Source of the DNA: Paenibacillus sp. YN15
Lineage (GTDB): Bacteria > Bacillota > Bacilli > Paenibacillales > NBRC-103111
DNA length: 64,000 bases
Direction: 5' to 3'
Assembly: GCF_003285005.1 (NCBI RefSeq)
Contig: NZ_QMFA01000005.1
Coordinates: 1-64,000, forward strand
Shown here: positions 10,174 to 19,163 of the stretch, in pieces
Position numbering within the stretch: position 1 is the first letter of the stretch
Layout of the letters: every line of letters starts with the position of its first letter
The notes under the pieces: model-generated
Told to the model about the DNA's origin: nothing
Database searches by the model: none
What the model saw: the letters and a program-made list of their open reading frames with translations, nothing else
Translations under genes and position numbers: made by a program

Positions 10174-13104
10174 TTATTGCGGAATGTCATACCCCGGCAC
10201 AGGCCCGCGGTAGGGAGCCGGCGGCAGCGGGCTCCTGGCTTGCAGCCATACCCGCCAACGGCCAGCATCGAAACCCAAGTCAGCGCCCGTTATGGCCGTC
10301 AGTTCCTTATGAGCCGCCTCGCTGAGCACATAGCGCGCATCCTCCAGATAGCCGGCCAGCCGCTCCGCACCGGCTGCGCTTCCGCAGCGTGCTGCAGCCC
10401 GGGAGAGGCACAGCTCCAGATAGGAGCAAAAGAACGGCTTCACCCCTTCATGGCGACCGGGAGATATGTATCCCGACAGCACGGGGTCGTCCAGAAGACG
10501 CTCCAGGTGAGGCGCCAGCTCCCGGTCCGCCAGCCGTTCGCAAGCGGCCGCAAGGGTCATCAGGCGGGAATAATGGGGTACCCTCCAGCCGTCGATGCGG
10601 CTCTGATGGTACAGCGTAGCTTCATGCCGGACAGGTCCCCCCGGACCGGCCAATGACAGCGCCCGGAGCAGCACATGCCTGTATTTGGTGTTGCCGATTT
10701 TGCCGATGAGAGCCAGACAATGATTGATTTCCAAATACATTTCTTTATTGCTAGCGAGCGGAGACATAGCCGGCTGCTCCATTCCTCCGGCATCCATCAG
10801 CTCTGTGAGCCTACGGGCGACCTCATCCAGAGCATCCTCTTCCTCAAACCAGGCCAGCACCTTGCAAATATCCAGCCGATCCTGCGTTTCCCCCTGCTCC
10901 AGCAGCCGGCGTCCCTCTGCCACCGCCTGTTTCCGGGGCGCCAGCATAGTCCGCAGCAGCTCCACTTTGCCTCCTGCAAAGACCATTGTCCCGTCTGCAG
11001 CCTCCTGCTCCAGCGCCCATTCCGGCAAAATGCCCAATTCCAGGAGCCTGGCTTGCAGGGCCGCCACATCGAGCTCACGCACGCCGCAGCCCTGCCGGAA
11101 GGCCATGGCCGCGGCCAGCCCTACCGTGTACCCCGCATGGCGCAAGTCGGCATTCATGCGGCAGATACAGCCGGCATCCCGGGTGGCGGAGAAGGCCTTG
11201 CCCGTCACCAGAAGGCCGTCCAGGCCCCGGGGAAGATAAGCGCGGTACGGAATGCGGGCCCTCAGCTTGTCATGGGTGGCGTACAGGCCCATGTTCGCCA
11301 GCCAGCTGGAAGGGATGCCGTGAAAGTCAAAGGGGGTCAAAGTCACGCCCACACAATCGGCAGGAACTATTCCCCGCACAATATCTCCCACTGTCAGCTG
11401 ATACTCCCCAATAATCCGGCGGGATTCCCGCACAGCAAGCATATCGGAGAAACGGTAATCGCTGTTGCGCCGGTGGGCCAGACAGATGCCCCGGAGCAGC
11501 TCCGAATAGCGGTCGTTATAGATCGCATCCAAATCGGAATAATAGCGGGTGTCCTTAAAGGTTCGCGTCTCCCAAAGCTCCTCGCCCCATTGGCTTGCCG
11601 TTTGAGTGACCCCGTCCCGGGGATCGCCGAATTCATAGTCGCAGCCAGCCAGAAAAGCCGCGTCCCCGTCCCCCGTGGCATCAATGGTGATGTCCGCATC
11701 GATGGCAAACAAGCCGAATTCATCCACAGCAACCGCTCCCCTTGCCTTGCGGTCCGCCGATACCAGAGTTCCGCACAGCAGCGTTCCCGTGTGGCACCAA
11801 TCCGCATGAGGCTCCATCAGAAGATGGTTGGCAATAATGGATGCTGAAAGATGGGTAGCATTGCCGGTGCCAGCAACTTGGCGGGAAATCTCCATCACCT
11901 CATGGTCGCGCCGCCGCACCATCCCTTCCCTGAAGCCGTTCCAATACCCGTTTACCAGCCCGACTACGCTGGTTCCCCCCAGCTCGCTGTTGGCTTCCAG
12001 AAGCAGCGCTGCCATGCCGCTGTCCCACAGGGCGCGGGCCGCCATCATGCCGGAGGTTCCCAGTCCGGCTACCAGCACAGGCGCTTCCAGCCGTTCCCGA
12101 ATCAGTCCGTAATCAAACTCCGCCCGCTGCAATTCCACCTCCATCCCCCGGTCCCTGAAGGATGACAGCCTGCAGGCGGACACCGGGATCTCCGTTAACC
12201 CGGAAACAAACCGGAGAACGGACGGCTGCTCTGGAGGAAGCTCCCGCAGCACCCGCTCCGCCAGCGTCCGGGTTTCCTGTTCCAGGCGGTCCATATCCCT
12301 CGTGGACATCTTGGGATGCAGCCTCCCGGAGTATGAATAGAGGCCGGGACATGAGGCAGCAACTCCGTCTCCGCCCTGCTCCTCCACCCACGCCTCCGCA
12401 GGAAGGTGGCTCAGCCGGGAGCCGGAAAAAAACTCCGCATGCTCCCTTAGCCAGCATACAAGCCTGTACGCCCTTCGCTTGGCCTCGCTGGCCAGGATAG
12501 CTTTTGTATTCCGCCGAGCGGAATCTATTTTTGCCGGGAAGGAAAATTCCACGTAAAGAGAGCGGCTGCGGACTCCCTCATGCAGCGTGATTCTGTCGTC
12601 CAACAGCCCGAGCTCCGGGGGAACCTCCATAGTTTTTTCAAAATAATAGCCGATGTTCTCCATCTCCGCCACATACCGCACGACAGCCTCTCCGCTATGC
12701 GGATCGCCGCCTCCGCCCAGGAGTCTTGCGGCAACACCGGCCGCTGTTGTGTCGATGACCGCCCGGGCAGGAAGAAACTGCAGGCCGTACTGGTTGCCGA
12801 TAAGCACCCCTGCAGCCCGTTTGTCACCCAGCGCCAGAGCTGCGGGGGCCGAGAAGAAGAGCGGCAGCGCCCCCGCCTCCAACTGGTCTGCCAGCAGCTT
12901 CTTTTTGAGACTGCCCAGCAGTACCGGCAACTCCGAGCCCGTGCCGCCGTTCAACAGCCAGGCCCGCCCTGTGGCCGCAAGCTCATGCCCCAGCCCACCC
13001 CGCCGCTCAATCACAACCGTTCTCAAGCCCAGCTCCGCCGCATGCTTGGCGGCCATGCAGCCAGCCAATCCGCCCCCTAGCACAATAACATCCGCCGGCT
13101 TCAT
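10174..13104 (-). CDS. FAD-dependent oxidoreductase with two Rossmann motifs (FAD_oxidored family)
   Basis: 976 residues. GGGAGGG overlaps the upstream ATG at 13119 and lies 6 nt before the ATG at 13104, which is therefore preferred. A first dinucleotide-binding motif, GGGLAG, starts near residue 10 and is followed by an acidic-then-basic VVIERRGG. A second, VAGLGTSGMMAA with LLLEANSELGGTS, begins near residue 338 and leads the part most like PF12831. The last ~250 residues are helical and HEAT-like. About 450-500 residues is usual for the single-domain family, so this is a double-length version. The substrate is unknown. The operon position, after two sugar permeases and before a lyase, suggests a carbohydrate or a modified sugar. 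No signal peptide is seen. Confidence 0.75.
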   Translation of the reverse strand: MKPADVIVLGGGLAGCMAAKHAAELGLRTVVIERRGGLGHELAATGRAWLLNGGTGSELPVLLGSLKKKLLADQLEAGALPLFFSAPAALALGDKRAAGVLIGNQYGLQFLPARAVIDTTAAGVAARLLGGGGDPHSGEAVVRYVAEMENIGYYFEKTMEVPPELGLLDDRITLHEGVRSRSLYVEFSFPAKIDSARRNTKAILASEAKRRAYRLVCWLREHAEFFSGSRLSHLPAEAWVEEQGGDGVAASCPGLYSYSGRLHPKMSTRDMDRLEQETRTLAERVLRELPPEQPSVLRFVSGLTEIPVSACRLSSFRDRGMEVELQRAEFDYGLIRERLEAPVLVAGLGTSGMMAARALWDSGMAALLLEANSELGGTSVVGLVNGYWNGFREGMVRRRDHEVMEISRQVAGTGNATHLSASIIANHLLMEPHADWCHTGTLLCGTLVSADRKARGAVAVDEFGLFAIDADITIDATGDGDAAFLAGCDYEFGDPRDGVTQTASQWGEELWETRTFKDTRYYSDLDAIYNDRYSELLRGICLAHRRNSDYRFSDMLAVRESRRIIGEYQLTVGDIVRGIVPADCVGVTLTPFDFHGIPSSWLANMGLYATHDKLRARIPYRAYLPRGLDGLLVTGKAFSATRDAGCICRMNADLRHAGYTVGLAAAMAFRQGCGVRELDVAALQARLLELGILPEWALEQEAADGTMVFAGGKVELLRTMLAPRKQAVAEGRRLLEQGETQDRLDICKVLAWFEEEDALDEVARRLTELMDAGGMEQPAMSPLASNKEMYLEINHCLALIGKIGNTKYRHVLLRALSLAGPGGPVRHEATLYHQSRIDGWRVPHYSRLMTLAAACERLADRELAPHLERLLDDPVLSGYISPGRHEGVKPFFCSYLELCLSRAAARCGSAAGAERLAGYLEDARYVLSEAAHKELTAITGADLGFDAGRWRVWLQARSPLPPAPYRGPVPGYDIPQ

Positions 13105-13122
13105 ATTCATCCCTCCCATAAG

Positions 13123-13992
13123 TTAGCCCTTGACCGCTCCCAGCATGACCCCCTTGGTGAAATGCTTCTGGATAAACGGATATACACAGAGAATTGGCAA
13201 TGTGGAGACAATCACCGCGGCCATCTGCACCGCCGTGGAGCTGACCAGGTCATCCTGATCCAGGCCGCTGTCAGGCGAGATATTCTGCAAATTCAGCAGG
13301 ATATTGCGAAGCAGCACCTGCAGCGGCATCAGATTGGAATCATTGATGTACATAATCGCATCAAAATAGCTATTCCAGTGGGTAACGGCATAGAACAACC
13401 CGATGGTGGCAATGGACGGGAGGGAAAGCGGCAGGACAATCCGGATGAGGGTAGTCAATTCGCTGGCCCCATCCACCTTCGCGGACTCCTCAATTTCCAC
13501 GGGCAGCTGCTCGAAGAAGCTTTTGATGATTACCAGATTGAACACGCTGATCAGTCCCGGCACAATCAGGGACCAGATTGTGTTAACTAAGCCCAGCCAC
13601 TTCACAATGATATAAGTGGGGATCAGCCCGCCGCTGAACAGCATGGTGAACACGACGAACAGCAGCAGTCCGCTGCGGCCCGGAATCCCCCGCTTGGAGA
13701 GAACATAAGCGGGCAAAACGGTAAAGACCATGTTCAGCAAGGTGCCCACGCCGGTTCGGAACAGCGTGATTTGATAGGCGCGGCCGATGCCGAAGCTTCG
13801 AAAGACGGAATGGTAAGCCTCAAAGGTGACGCGTTCGGGAATGATGACGATTCCCCGCCGCATGATCTCCGACTGGGTGGTCAGAGACACCCCGGCAATA
13901 TACAGGAACGGAAACAGCGTTACCGCCGCCAGAATTATCAGAACGGCATAGATAATGCCGGAAGAGATGTACTGGCTTCCTCTTTTTTTCAT
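13123..13992 (-). CDS. Sugar ABC transporter permease, YtcP/CUT1 type
   Basis: 289 residues with six predicted membrane helices. The EAA-type loop reads EESAKVDGASELTTLIRIVLP, the site that contacts the shared ATPase (MsmX-like, not in this window). The ending KGVMLGAVKG is typical of YtcP/LplC-type permeases. GGGAGG lies 10 nt before the ATG. It follows the partner permease by 15 nt and precedes the FAD enzyme by 18 nt, which fits one transcript. Such permeases import oligosaccharides, often uronate-containing ones. No solute-binding protein gene is next to it. Confidence 0.9.
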   Translation of the reverse strand: MKKRGSQYISSGIIYAVLIILAAVTLFPFLYIAGVSLTTQSEIMRRGIVIIPERVTFEAYHSVFRSFGIGRAYQITLFRTGVGTLLNMVFTVLPAYVLSKRGIPGRSGLLLFVVFTMLFSGGLIPTYIIVKWLGLVNTIWSLIVPGLISVFNLVIIKSFFEQLPVEIEESAKVDGASELTTLIRIVLPLSLPSIATIGLFYAVTHWNSYFDAIMYINDSNLMPLQVLLRNILLNLQNISPDSGLDQDDLVSSTAVQMAAVIVSTLPILCVYPFIQKHFTKGVMLGAVKG

Positions 13993-14007
13993 ATGCGGAT
14001 ATCCTCC

Positions 14008-14961
14008 CTACCAAATTTGTCCATCGAACCGCTTGGCCACTTTATTGGCGGCGATAACAAGAACAAATCCGATCACCGATTTGAACAGTCCCACGGCTGT
14101 AGCCAGTCCGATCTGCATACGCTCCAGACCCTGGCGGTATACCCAGGTGTCGATGATATCCGCCTTTTCCTGATTGAAGGTGTTGGCCATCATGTAAATC
14201 TGGTCGAAGCCTGCGTCCAGTATCCGGCTTAGCTGCATAATAAACAGAATAATGATCACATTGCGGATGCCAGGCAGAGTAATATGCCAGAGCTGGCGCC
14301 ATTTAGAGGCCCCGTCGATGCGAGATGCCTCGTATAAAAAAGGATCAATGCCAGCAAGCGCGGCCAGGTACAGAATGGCTCCCCACCCGATTTCCTTCCA
14401 GATATCGGAGGTTACAATCAACGGCCTGATCCATTCCGGCTCCGTCAGAAAGGAGATGGTGCTAAAGCCGTTTTCCTTCAACAGCAGATTCACGAGACCC
14501 TCACCGGGAGAAAACAGCGCCACCATCAATCCGTAGGCAATAACCCACGAAATAAAATGGGGCAAATACGTAATGGTCTGAATCACCCGCTTAAACCAGC
14601 TTATGCCGACCTCATTCAGCATCAGAGCAAGAATGATGGGAGCCGTAAACCCGAATAAAAGTTTATAAAACGAAATAATCATGGTATTTCCCATAATATC
14701 CCAGAAATACACCCCGGTAATAAAGTCGGTAAAGTTCTTCAGCCCTACCCACTCGCTGCCCCAAAAACCAAGAGCCAAACTGTATTTTTTGAACGCGATC
14801 ACCAGCCCGAACATGGGCAGATATTTCAGCAGCACAAAGTACACCAGCGATGGCAGAAGCAGCAGATACAGCACTTTGTACCGCCTGATCCTGGACCACA
14901 GCGAATTGGCGGGTTTGACCGGGATCACGGCGGGAGCAGGTGCCTGTTCGTACATCTTCAT
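14008..14961 (-). CDS. Sugar ABC transporter permease, LplB type
   Basis: 317 residues, using the ATG at 14961 behind GGGGAGGAG. The longer frame to 15147 adds 62 basic, non-membrane residues without a ribosome site and is rejected. About six membrane helices are seen. The EAA loop reads EASRIDGASKWRQLWHITLPG. It ends in VAKRFDGQIW, a normal LplB-type tail. It is the first gene of the five-gene operon and pairs with the YtcP-type permease downstream. The promoter-like motif at 15083-15123 lies about 120 nt upstream. Confidence 0.9.
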   Translation of the reverse strand: MKMYEQAPAPAVIPVKPANSLWSRIRRYKVLYLLLLPSLVYFVLLKYLPMFGLVIAFKKYSLALGFWGSEWVGLKNFTDFITGVYFWDIMGNTMIISFYKLLFGFTAPIILALMLNEVGISWFKRVIQTITYLPHFISWVIAYGLMVALFSPGEGLVNLLLKENGFSTISFLTEPEWIRPLIVTSDIWKEIGWGAILYLAALAGIDPFLYEASRIDGASKWRQLWHITLPGIRNVIIILFIMQLSRILDAGFDQIYMMANTFNQEKADIIDTWVYRQGLERMQIGLATAVGLFKSVIGFVLVIAANKVAKRFDGQIW

Positions 14962-15082
14962 GTTTGTGTCTCTCCTCCCCAAGCTTTTCTTGCCAGGCCC
15001 TTCAGAGGCGGCATTCCGTCTGTTTTGCCCGGATCTCCTCTTTCGGCCTTGCACCATCATTGTAGTCCGTTGGGCAGGAAAG

Positions 15083-15123
15083 GCATTACCACTGATTTTT
15101 TGAAATGCTCCAAAATTTTTTGA
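15083..15123 (-). promoter_or_regulatory. Promoter-like motif upstream of the five-gene operon
   Basis: On the minus strand TCAAAAAATTT precedes TTGGAG (15108-15113), a 19-nt spacer with TTTCAAAAAAT, and TAATGC (15083-15088). The arrangement copies the motif at 263-302. Distance to the first start codon is about 120 nt. A regulator, or a sigma factor other than sigma-A, may read it. The function is inferred from the duplication only. Confidence 0.45.
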
Positions 15124-15417
15124 ACGCGCCTTTGCCGTGAACGGCAAAAAAACCGATGCAGAGCATCGGGTAGAAGGCGGAGCAAACCGCAGGGATCAAG
15201 AACAGGTCAGGCGGGAAAAAACCCCCATGCCCCGCCGCTTTATTCTTCTTTCGGGAAATTTCTCGGGGACCCGGGCCAGAGGGCAGAGGCTTGCCGCAAA
15301 ACGGAACTGAACGGCTCTTAAAGCAGCTTTTGCGGCTTATTGGCGTTCCAATGGAACTAAGAAGCGCTTATGCCCGCCGCAGCCTCATTCCGCCCCATTT
15401 TTGCCGAGTAAAGCCGT

Positions 15418-15490
15418 ATAAGGGTCGCTGAGTTCCGCAAAAAATCCAAATTCCCGCTTTTACCGCAATAAGAGTCGCTGAGTTCCGCAA
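15418..15490. repeat. Two copies of a 23-nt unit with 50-nt period
   Basis: ATAAGGGTCGCTGAGTTCCGCAA (first part at 15418) recurs as ATAAGAGTCGCTGAGTTCCGCAA at 15468 with one mismatch, 50 nt apart. Looser relatives (GGCTTATTGGCGTTCCAA) flank them. It is non-coding intergenic repeat DNA. The 50-nt spacing also occurs at 60717-60767. Confidence 0.6.
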
Positions 15491-15560
15491 CAACATGCCG
15501 CCCGCCAAAAATGCCCACGCTGCTGCCACTCATCCGCCGCTCCATCGGCCTGGCAGCGCT

Positions 15561-16628
15561 TCACGCCCCCGCGGCCTCATTCTTCTTCCGGGAGCTCTCC
15601 GGGGTATAGGCTGCGGTCAGGTCCCGCCACTTCTTCAGCGCTTTCCAGGCTTCCTTGCGGGCATACAGTTCCCGGGCCAGCTGGAAGCCGTCCTCGTAGG
15701 AGGACACCTTCTCGTTCCAGTACAGCCGCAGCCCCGCGTTATAAATCACATGCTCCCGTTCGTTGCACAGCTCCGGGGAATCATCCCCCTGGATCAGCCG
15801 GGTCAGCGCCTCCAGTTGCCGGGAAGGGGGCATGGACTCCAGAATATGCCCGGAAAAGCCGAAGGTGGACGGCTCCAGAATGGCGGTTTCATCGGTATCC
15901 GGGGAAATCGTCCGGATGGTGGAGGTTTTGGCAATGGACAGATCCTCCGACCCCTCCATGCCCTGCACAATAATGGCCTTTTTGATGCCTACCTTGGGCA
16001 GAATCCGCACCAGACTTTCCACGGAAAACCGCTGTCCGGCGCCGATGAGCATCTGATGGGAATGGACCGGATTGAGAATCCGCTCCACCTGGCCCATGAA
16101 GGTGTCCAGCCCCACCTCCTCCTGAAACCGGCGGATGCCCGCCAAGGCGGGACACATCCGGTCGGTGCGGATATAGCCGATCTTCGCGGCGGCGAAGACG
16201 GATTCCCAATCGCTTGCAGCCAAATCCGTCTGCACCCCCAGCCCCTGCAGCAGCTCTCCCGCTGTAGCCCCTTGGCCGCCGCCAAAGGCACCGTTGCCGT
16301 GCAATACCTGGGCAAAGCCCACGGATGCCATCAATAGCCCCACCGGAAGCGTAACCGGCAGAATCTGCCGCCTTCCATACACGCCCGCGCAGTTGAGGGA
16401 GTCGGAAAAGGAAGCGTACGGGAGCGAATATTTCCGGAATACATCCACAAACGCGGTCACTTCCTGGTCGGTTTCTCCCTTCATCCGCACAGCCGTCAAA
16501 AAAGCCGCCGTCTGGGCTTCCGTGGATTCTCCCCTGGCAATGGCATGAGCGGCGGCAACAGCCTCGTCATAGGTGAGATGCCGCGCTTCTTTTTTCGTGG
16601 TGCCCACCGCTTTTATCCACTGTTTCAT
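15561..16628 (-). CDS. Anthranilate phosphoribosyltransferase-like (TrpD/TrpD2 superfamily) protein
   Basis: 355 residues. AAAGGAGG precedes two adjacent ATGs (16631 and 16628). The second has the better spacing. The N-terminal helical domain has the glycosyltransferase family 3 pattern (EARHLTYDEAVAAAHAIARG, then TAAFLTAVRMKGET). The usual PRPP-binding GTGGD is absent: the aligned stretch reads NCAGVYGRRQ. The later HGN motif survives as LHGNGAFGGGQG. No other trp genes are nearby. TrpD2/YbiB-type relatives bind nucleic acids instead of making tryptophan, which is a reasonable alternative to true TrpD. A promoter whose spacer is a palindrome lies upstream (16807-16835). Confidence 0.7.
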   Translation of the reverse strand: MKQWIKAVGTTKKEARHLTYDEAVAAAHAIARGESTEAQTAAFLTAVRMKGETDQEVTAFVDVFRKYSLPYASFSDSLNCAGVYGRRQILPVTLPVGLLMASVGFAQVLHGNGAFGGGQGATAGELLQGLGVQTDLAASDWESVFAAAKIGYIRTDRMCPALAGIRRFQEEVGLDTFMGQVERILNPVHSHQMLIGAGQRFSVESLVRILPKVGIKKAIIVQGMEGSEDLSIAKTSTIRTISPDTDETAILEPSTFGFSGHILESMPPSRQLEALTRLIQGDDSPELCNEREHVIYNAGLRLYWNEKVSSYEDGFQLARELYARKEAWKALKKWRDLTAAYTPESSRKKNEAAGA

Positions 16629-16806
16629 CATGTAGCCTCCTTTAACAGGGACCGCAGCCCTCATGACATGGAACATTTCATTAATCAGACATACCTCTCT
16701 CTGTCCAAGCCATCTGCTCTAAATAAAATGCGATTACTAAACGCATATATTACTACATATGATATATTAATGTACGAAACGCCATCAATTCTTCCCTTAT
16801 CTCTTT

Positions 16807-16835
16807 ATACTATGTTAGCATAACTAACATTTCAA
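16807..16835 (-). promoter_or_regulatory. Promoter with palindromic spacer, TrpD-like gene
   Basis: Minus strand: TTGAAA (-35, 16830-16835), a 17-nt spacer and TAGTAT (-10, 16807-16812). The spacer (16813-16829) is itself an inverted repeat, TGTTAG-n5-CTAACA. A dimeric repressor bound there would block RNA polymerase. Start of transcription would be near 16800, leaving a leader of about 170 nt. Similar TGTTAGCATA sequence occurs in a repeat at 20653, so the palindrome could also be repeat DNA. Confidence 0.5.
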
Positions 16836-16875
16836 ATATACAACTTTGTCACAAAAAGTTCAACTTGCAAAAGCG

Positions 16876-16906
16876 CAAAAAGACCCCCGGCTCACCCGGA
16901 GGTCTT
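16876..16906 (-). terminator. Terminator of obg
   Basis: Minus strand: AAGACCTCCGGG, loop TGAG, CCGGGGGTCTT followed by TTT. The stem is GC-rich with a U tract, 36 nt after the obg stop codon. It fits an intrinsic terminator. Confidence 0.8.
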
Positions 16907-16941
16907 CCACTGGCCCTGCCGCTTGCAGCAACTCTGCGGCT

Positions 16942-18252
16942 TCAGCCTTTTTCGCTAAATTCAAACTCAAACTCATTAATCCGGACAGTATCCCCGTCCT
17001 TGGCGCCGCGGTCCCGCAAAGCCTGGTCAACGCCCATCTTGCGCAGAGTCCTTGCGAAGCGGAGTACGGTATCATCGGAGGCAAAATTCAACCGGCGCAT
17101 CATCTTTTCGATGTTTTCGCTCTCCACCACGAACACCCCATCCTCATCCTGATGAATGGCAAAGTCCTTGGGGTCCTTCTGCTTGGCAAAGGTGTACACC
17201 ACCCGTTCCTGAACCGGATTCTCATCTTCCTCTTCCAGCGGTTCTTCAGGCACTGCAGCCAGCAGGCCGGCGATCCGGAAGATCAGCTCGCGCACTCCCT
17301 GACGGGAAGCCGCCGAGATCGGGATCACCTCAGTAATGCCATGGTTCTCCTCCAGCTTGCGCTTGAATTCCTCCAGATGCTCCGCCGCTTCCGGAATATC
17401 CATCTTATTGGCAACCACCAGTTGGGGACGGCGCTCAAGCTTTGCATTGTAAAGCTTGAGCTCATCGTTGATTTTCAGCCAATCGTCATAGGGATCACGG
17501 CCTTCGCTGCCGGACATGTCCACCACATGGACAATAATCCGGGTCCGTTCCACATGGCGCAGGAACTCATGCCCCAGACCGATGCCGGTATGCGCCCCCT
17601 CGATCAGTCCGGGCAGATCGGCCATGACGAAGCTTAAGCCATCCTCCACGTCCACCACACCCAGATTGGGGGTCAGGGTCGTAAAGTGATAAGCCCCGAT
17701 TTTGGGTTGAGCCGCCGACACCATGGACAACAGCGTGGATTTGCCTACGCTGGGGAAACCCACAAGCCCTACGTCCGCCATCACCTTCAGCTCCAGCAGC
17801 ACATAGCGCTCCTGTCCCTCTTCGCCCTTCTCCGCAATATCCGGAGCCGGATTGTTGGCCGTGGCAAACCGGGCATTGCCCCGTCCGCCCTTGCCGCCCT
17901 TGGCGATAACAATCTCCTGGCCATGCCGGGTCATATCGGCAATCACTTCTTTGGTATCGTCGTCCACCAGAAGAGTTCCCGGCGGCACACGGACGATCAT
18001 ATCCTCCGCATTGGCGCCGTGCCGGGTTTTGGTCTGGCCGCGCTCACCCTTGGGAGCCTTGTAATGACGCTGGTAGCGGAAATCCATCAGAGTCCGCAAA
18101 CCTTCGTCCACACGGAAGATCACATCTCCGCCGTCCCCGCCGTCTCCGCCTGCCGGTCCCCCGTTAGGCACATAGAGCTCCCGCCGGTACGAGACGATGC
18201 CGTCCCCGCCGTCTCCCCCTTTAACAAACACCTTCGCTGTATCTACAAACAT
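16942..18252 (-). CDS. obg: GTPase Obg (CgtA)
   Basis: 436 residues, using the ATG at 18252, which gives the canonical [16 protein letters not shown] start. The 13-residue extension to 18291 is not family-like. It has the glycine-rich Obg fold (1-158), then the G domain with G1 GFPSVGKST (165-173), DLPG (G3) and NKMD (G4), and the C-terminal OCT domain that binds (p)ppGpp in studied homologues. Obg binds the 50S subunit and is needed for growth and sporulation. It follows spo0B by about 60 nt, the Bacillales order. A terminator follows directly. Confidence 0.97.
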   Translation of the reverse strand: MFVDTAKVFVKGGDGGDGIVSYRRELYVPNGGPAGGDGGDGGDVIFRVDEGLRTLMDFRYQRHYKAPKGERGQTKTRHGANAEDMIVRVPPGTLLVDDDTKEVIADMTRHGQEIVIAKGGKGGRGNARFATANNPAPDIAEKGEEGQERYVLLELKVMADVGLVGFPSVGKSTLLSMVSAAQPKIGAYHFTTLTPNLGVVDVEDGLSFVMADLPGLIEGAHTGIGLGHEFLRHVERTRIIVHVVDMSGSEGRDPYDDWLKINDELKLYNAKLERRPQLVVANKMDIPEAAEHLEEFKRKLEENHGITEVIPISAASRQGVRELIFRIAGLLAAVPEEPLEEEDENPVQERVVYTFAKQKDPKDFAIHQDEDGVFVVESENIEKMMRRLNFASDDTVLRFARTLRKMGVDQALRDRGAKDGDTVRINEFEFEFSEKG

Positions 18253-18312
18253 GAAGCCACACCCTTTTTGTGAAAATACCTGAATGCCCATTTTTCATAT
18301 GGGTGATTGCAT

Positions 18313-19038
18313 TTATGTTGGAAACGGAAGCGCCAGCGCAATAACCGCTTGGTCTTCCCTATATTCTTCTTCCCTGATACTCAGCTTATCCTTATACTTC
18401 TGCAGAAAATCCGACACCGCCGCGCGGAGCCGCTCCCAATCCGCCTCGCCCCGGAATACAAAATCCACCAGGACCTCCGATTCCTCTTCGTCAAATCCCA
18501 GGCTGAGCAAAGCAGGCTCTCCCTGGGCGGGAGAGGAATGGCGGATCAGCCGTTCGGACACACCCTCCACCAGCCGGAATACATCCCTTTCCGACATGGC
18601 CAGCTTTTGCAGATTCATTTCCTTCTCCAATTCCACTTCCACCCGGCAGTTGCCGCCGGATACCCGCCGCTCCATCAGATACACGGCCAAAGCCGGATTC
18701 CCCAGCTTGCAGATCAGGCTGTCCTGAAGCGCGGACATCCTTATCTTATCCATATATTCCGGCAATATATCGTACTTCTTCAGACGGGTGTATCCAAACA
18801 ATACCTGCAGCTCATTCATCCAGTCATGCCTGTAATGGGTCAGGAGGCGGAGAATGGTTTCCCTCTCCTGGACTTTGCGCCCGTTCAGCGTGACTGCACC
18901 CAGAATCCATGCAGAACCCCCGGCAATTACCGCCAATGCCACCCTCGCCAAAAGCGGCATCGGCCATATAACAAGAGCCGCCAAAGCCAGCACACTTGCA
19001 GCGCCTGCCGCGGCCCGCCATCCAATCCGACTTGCCAT
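18313..19038 (-). CDS. spo0B: Spo0B-type sporulation phosphotransferase
   Basis: 241 residues. Two hydrophobic segments (about 12-28 and 30-50) precede the helical phosphotransfer hairpin with the phospho-accepting histidine in HYRHDWMNELQ (His71), matching the RHDWMN motif of Spo0B. The C-terminal half has the kinase-like fold without ATP motifs. Spo0B passes phosphate from Spo0F to Spo0A. The Bacillus subtilis protein lacks the membrane segments, and longer Paenibacillus forms commonly have them. It sits between rpmA and obg as in other Bacillales. The ribosome site (GGAAGGCGGG) is weak. A terminator separates it from rpmA, so it may be expressed weakly by readthrough or from an unseen promoter. 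Confidence 0.88.
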   Translation of the reverse strand: MASRIGWRAAAGAASVLALAALVIWPMPLLARVALAVIAGGSAWILGAVTLNGRKVQERETILRLLTHYRHDWMNELQVLFGYTRLKKYDILPEYMDKIRMSALQDSLICKLGNPALAVYLMERRVSGGNCRVEVELEKEMNLQKLAMSERDVFRLVEGVSERLIRHSSPAQGEPALLSLGFDEEESEVLVDFVFRGEADWERLRAAVSDFLQKYKDKLSIREEEYREDQAVIALALPFPT

Positions 19039-19163
19039 CCCGTTTTCCCGCCTTCCATTGACCTGTGCGTTTTACGCGGATGCGAAAACCGACCTTCAAA
19101 AGCATCTGCACACCTTCCAAGACGCCGCGGCAAGATGAGGCCCCCCTCGTGGAGGCCTCTCAC

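Larger units (their letters stand above)
14962..15560. other. Intergenic region with repeats, about 600 bp
   Basis: The right-hand part follows the TrpD-like gene and the left-hand part leads the permease operon. It holds the shared promoter-like motif (15083-15123), a small hairpin CCGATG/CATCGG (about 15152-15168) and a pair of 50-nt-period repeats (15418-15490). The 62-codon frame at 15357-15545 lies largely on the repeat and is not considered a gene. Confidence 0.5.
16629..16941. other. AT-rich intergenic region
   Basis: 313 bp between the TrpD-like gene and the obg stop codon. It contains the obg terminator (16876-16906) and the promoter with an embedded palindrome (16807-16835). It also holds an AT-rich 16680-16800 stretch that would form a roughly 170-nt leader of the TrpD-like mRNA. 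No gene is seen in it. Confidence 0.5.

Noticed and set aside
14962-15147. 62-residue N-terminal extension of the LplB-type permease
   Set aside because: Basic, no membrane or family features, and the ribosome site is next to ATG 14961.
15357-15545. 62-codon minus-strand frame
   Set aside because: It falls mostly on a 50-nt-period repeat and has no homologue I know.
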